Origin: Burkholderiales bacterium UBA1834
GTDB lineage: Bacteria > Pseudomonadota > Gammaproteobacteria > Burkholderiales > Burkholderiaceae_C
Length of the DNA stretch: 64,000 nt
Assembly (NCBI GenBank): GCA_002339015.1
Contig: DDJC01000021.1
Span: forward strand, 33,197-97,196
Direction of reading: 5' to 3'
The notes beneath the pieces were generated by a model. It saw only the letters and a list, made by a program, of their open reading frames with translations. It made no database searches and was not told the origin of the DNA. Shown piece after piece: positions 62,101 through 64,000 of this stretch. A program made the translations under genes and the position numbers. Every line of letters starts with the position of its first letter. Position 1 is the first letter of the stretch.

Positions 62101-64000
62101 GAGCGAGATCCCGCCCGCCTGGCCGAACGCCTGCGCCTGAAGGAAGAGCTCAAGCGCCGCCTGGGCATCCTGCTGCGCGATCACCCAGCGGCCCGGGCCA
62201 TCCTCCAGGCACGGCTGGCTGCGCTGAATGGGCACGTGGGAGATCCGCGCAGTTTCGACGCGCTGGACGAGTTGCTGCTGCGCCAGGCGTGGCGCCTGGC
62301 CTCCTACCGCGTGGCTGATGGTGTCAACTACCGCCGCTTCTTCAACATCAACGACCTGGCCGGCATCCGCACCGAGCGCGATGAAGTCTTCGAAATGTCG
62401 CACGCGCTGCTGTGGGACTGGTTCGAGCAGGGCCGTGTGCATGGCGTGCGGGTGGATCACCCTGATGGCCTGGCTGATCCGCGGGGCTACCTGGAGCGCC
62501 TGCAAGCCAGCTTCCAGCGCATCAATGCACGCCGTCATGCCGAGGGCCACAGCGCGCTCTATCTGATCGTCGAGAAGATCCTGGGCGAGACCGAGTCCAT
62601 GCCGCCCGAGTGGCCTGTGCATGGTGGCAGTGGCTACCGCTTCTGCAACCTGAGCACGCGCCTGTTGGTCGATCCCTCCCAGGAGACGCGCCTGAGCCGG
62701 GTGTACCGCGCCTTCACCGGCCTGAACGAGGAGTTTGACGAGGTGCTGCTGCAGAGCAAGCGCCACGTGATGGAGCACGAGCTGGCCGCCGAGCTGCGCA
62801 CCGTCACGCACCTGTTGCACGACATCACCCGGCGTGATCGCCGCACCCGTGACCACACGCCGCACACCCTGCGCCTGGGCCTGGTCGAACTCACGCTGGG
62901 TTTCCCGGTCTATCGCAGCTACATCAGCGCGCGCGGCATGTCCGCGCAGGACCGGGGCTGGATCGACACCGCCGTGCACGAAGCCATGCGTCGGCGTGGC
63001 CTGGAAGATGTCGGTGTGCTGCACCTGATCCGCGACACCCTGTTGACCGCGCCCACCGAAACGGATCCGCAACTGCGTGAGCTCAAGCTGGCCTTTGCCA
63101 CCCGCTTCCAGCAGTTCACCGCGCCGGTGATGGCCAAATCACTGGAGGACACCGCCTGCTATCGCTACAACCGATTGCTTGCGCTCAACGAGGTCGGGGG
63201 CGATCCGTCGGTGTTCGGCATGACGGTGGATGATTTCCATGAATCGCTCAGGCGCCTGGCCTTCACACACCCGCACGGGATGCTGGCCACCTCCACGCAT
63301 GACAGCAAGCGCAGCGAGGACGTGCGCGCGCGTCTGGCCGTGCTGTCGGAGATGCCGGCGGCCTGGCGCCTGGCGCTGGCGCGCTGGCGTCGCCTGGCCG
63401 AGCCCTTCAAACGCCGCGTCGACGGCGAGATGGTGCCCACGGCCAATGACGAGTACATGATCTACCAGAGCCTGCTGGGCATCTGGCCGATGACCCCGCC
63501 CGATGAGGCAACGCGGCAGGATCTGGCCCAGCGCCTGGGCGAGAACGCGCTCAAGGCCGTGCGCGAGGCGAAGGATCAGACCAGCTGGCGGCACCCGGAT
63601 GCGCTGTACGAAGAGTCGGTGGTGGATTTCACCCGGCGTTTGGTGCTGGACGACGGTGCAGCAGCCTTCCGCCAGGATTTCGCGCGCCTGCAATCGCAGG
63701 TGGCGCGTTTCGGCGCCTGGAACAGCCTGTCGCTGCTGTTGCTCAAGATGGGTGGCCCCGGCGTGCCTGACATCTACCAGGGCTGCGAAGGCTGGAACTT
63801 CAGCCTGGTGGACCCGGACAACCGCCGCCCGGTGGACCACCTCGCCCTGTCGGCCCAGCTCGACGCCGTGGTGCGCACCTGGCCCGACGGCGCCACCCCC
63901 GATGGCCTGCGCGACATGCTGGCCAGCCTGCAGGACGGCCGGCTCAAGCTCTACCTGACCTGGCGCAGCCTGGGCCTGCGCCAGCGCTGGGAGGGCGTGT
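59194..64000 (+). CDS. MalQ-TreY fusion: 4-alpha-glucanotransferase / maltooligosyl-trehalose synthase, 3' end outside window
   Basis: One frame runs without a stop from ATG 59194 to the window edge, at least 1,602 codons. Residues ~1-745 are MalQ: LSVQLYAVRSRANWGMGDF, nucleophile Asp496 (LRIDHVMG), acid Glu544 (IGEDLGIVP) and Asp597 (GTHDLPT). After a short Ala/Pro/His linker (~738-757), TreY begins: RATYRLQLHAGLRF, VYTSPFLKARTGSTHGYD, DIVPNHMG, nucleophile Asp1088 (VRVDHPDGLADP), acid Glu1127 (IVEKILGE) and STHDSKRSEDVRAR at ~1367. MalQ rearranges maltodextrins and TreY closes their ends to trehalosyl units for TreZ. I translated the whole span by eye and found no frameshift. Confidence 0.95.
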   Translation, partial: MTSLLPLLCHQLGISLDYQDAWGRVMTVDAATLRRVCKAMGYPADDDDEASRSLNALREQAEHEILPPSLVVTASVTPLACALRLPAEQLGRPVTWFIALEGGQGLQGTSVATAAEVTPPFPAELLREDGPRLVPAVIELPPGLPAGYHRLTLEAGDPRQAIAASNLVVCPPRAHELAGPLDPHPRVWGLSVQLYAVRSRANWGMGDFGDLRELVQLAARAGADFVGINPLHALFPHAPEQASPYSPSSRQWTQALYLDVEDIHEYAECDDCQRLVNSPAWRARLQALREAPMVDYTGVSELKFQVFELLYARFRSQHLARGTARARRFRQFQRTHGRSLRLQALYDALQRYFHRKDAGLWGWPVWPDAYRDVRSKAVRDFASSHEAEVEFFEYLQWQAELQLEAVQTLARELGMRIGLYRDLAIGVNPGGAETWAQPALYAQGVQVGAPPDELNPNGQDWGFSPPTPNRLREAGFKPMLDVLRANMRHAGALRIDHVMGLMRLFWVVPGADPLQGTYVANPFDELLRLVCLESQRHRCIVIGEDLGIVPPEVSAAMERHGLLSYRPFYFEQHWHEGRFKPPAEWPRRAMATVGTHDLPTLRAYWTGHDLRLRDELGVYRDPELREGHITRRGRERTALLQALGEQNLLADGLSESPDSVTDPDPRLSEAVHRYVARTPAAMVALQLEDVLGAQEQVNVPGTSEAQYPNWRRKLTLDLPTLARDPRWTALAQALRDERPSHHPAAPHDAAAWDPDLAEIPRATYRLQLHAGLRFKDAQALLPYLKRLGISHVYTSPFLKARTGSTHGYDVVDPREVNPEIGTQQDFEDFCAALDQHELRLLVDIVPNHMGVLQADNPLWREVLEDGPASRYAGHFDIDWAHGGDEHGGRVLLPVLEDQYGLVLEQGKLRLNWWPEGNAIVLSYYDHRCPIDPSDWPQLMDGGPHASLDPKAAQEWQALRQGFGALPTRQERDPARLAERLRLKEELKRRLGILLRDHPAARAILQARLAALNGHVGDPRSFDALDELLLRQAWRLASYRVADGVNYRRFFNINDLAGIRTERDEVFEMSHALLWDWFEQGRVHGVRVDHPDGLADPRGYLERLQASFQRINARRHAEGHSALYLIVEKILGETESMPPEWPVHGGSGYRFCNLSTRLLVDPSQETRLSRVYRAFTGLNEEFDEVLLQSKRHVMEHELAAELRTVTHLLHDITRRDRRTRDHTPHTLRLGLVELTLGFPVYRSYISARGMSAQDRGWIDTAVHEAMRRRGLEDVGVLHLIRDTLLTAPTETDPQLRELKLAFATRFQQFTAPVMAKSLEDTACYRYNRLLALNEVGGDPSVFGMTVDDFHESLRRLAFTHPHGMLATSTHDSKRSEDVRARLAVLSEMPAAWRLALARWRRLAEPFKRRVDGEMVPTANDEYMIYQSLLGIWPMTPPDEATRQDLAQRLGENALKAVREAKDQTSWRHPDALYEESVVDFTRRLVLDDGAAAFRQDFARLQSQVARFGAWNSLSLLLLKMGGPGVPDIYQGCEGWNFSLVDPDNRRPVDHLALSAQLDAVVRTWPDGATPDGLRDMLASLQDGRLKLYLTWRSLGLRQRWEGV

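Overview
The window is high-GC DNA (about 65% where I counted by hand) from what looks like a betaproteobacterium of the order Burkholderiales. The neighbourhood mltA / 'site-specific recombinase' (Gcr) / apaG / rpe, the cyanate operon with a DUF1348 gene, and the glycogen/trehalose block are typical of Comamonadaceae- or Sphaerotilus/Aquabacterium-like bacteria. Genus assignment is inference. No rRNA, tRNA or CRISPR array was seen. The window is chromosomal in character, with one small foreign patch.

Layout. 0-6 kb: the 3' end of priA, an HDOD protein, a secreted protein of unknown function, an HSL-family esterase, and a PAS-type NarX/DegS-like histidine kinase with its LuxR-type response regulator. 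6-10.3 kb: a cyanate-use operon (ABC transporter substrate-binding protein, permease and ATPase, a DUF1348 protein, cyanase). 10.4-13 kb: a DUF481 outer-membrane protein and two exported proteins of unknown function. 12.9-21.5 kb: housekeeping genes (mltA, a small membrane protein, gcr-like, apaG, phoD, rpe, sirtuin, glycine-zipper protein, thioredoxin-like).

21.7-23.85 kb is a low-GC island. A dead IS630-type transposase is followed by a palindrome-rich promoter region, an ImmA/IrrE-like protein whose zinc motif lacks the catalytic glutamate (HSLGH), and an extra GTP cyclohydrolase I (FolE). An MFS transporter of host-like composition follows closely. This is the best candidate here for an undescribed system.

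25-33.3 kb: aminotransferase, hybrid sensor kinase, MAPEG protein, a Vgr/Rhs-related zinc peptidase translationally coupled to a small lipoprotein, a YegD-like Hsp70 and a large lipoprotein. 33.4-42.7 kb: a complete kdp potassium system on the minus strand (34-residue micro-ORF, kdpF, A, B, C, corA, D, E). A CorA gene sits inside the run and overlaps kdpD by four bases. 42.9-51 kb: amidotransferase, a PQQ-type sugar dehydrogenase coupled to a catalase-like protein, an AraC regulator divergent from a Baeyer-Villiger-type monooxygenase, and flavohaemoglobin with NsrR, with an NsrR-type operator in front of each of the last two.

51-64 kb: glycogen and trehalose metabolism: glgX, a 73-residue small protein on the other strand, then glgB, glgC, treZ and a very large open frame that fuses 4-alpha-glucanotransferase (MalQ) to maltooligosyl-trehalose synthase (TreY). 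glgC, treZ and malQ-treY are linked by four-base overlaps. GlgC supplies ADP-glucose, GlgB branches the polymer, GlgX and MalQ trim and rearrange chains, and TreY/TreZ turn the maltodextrins into trehalose.
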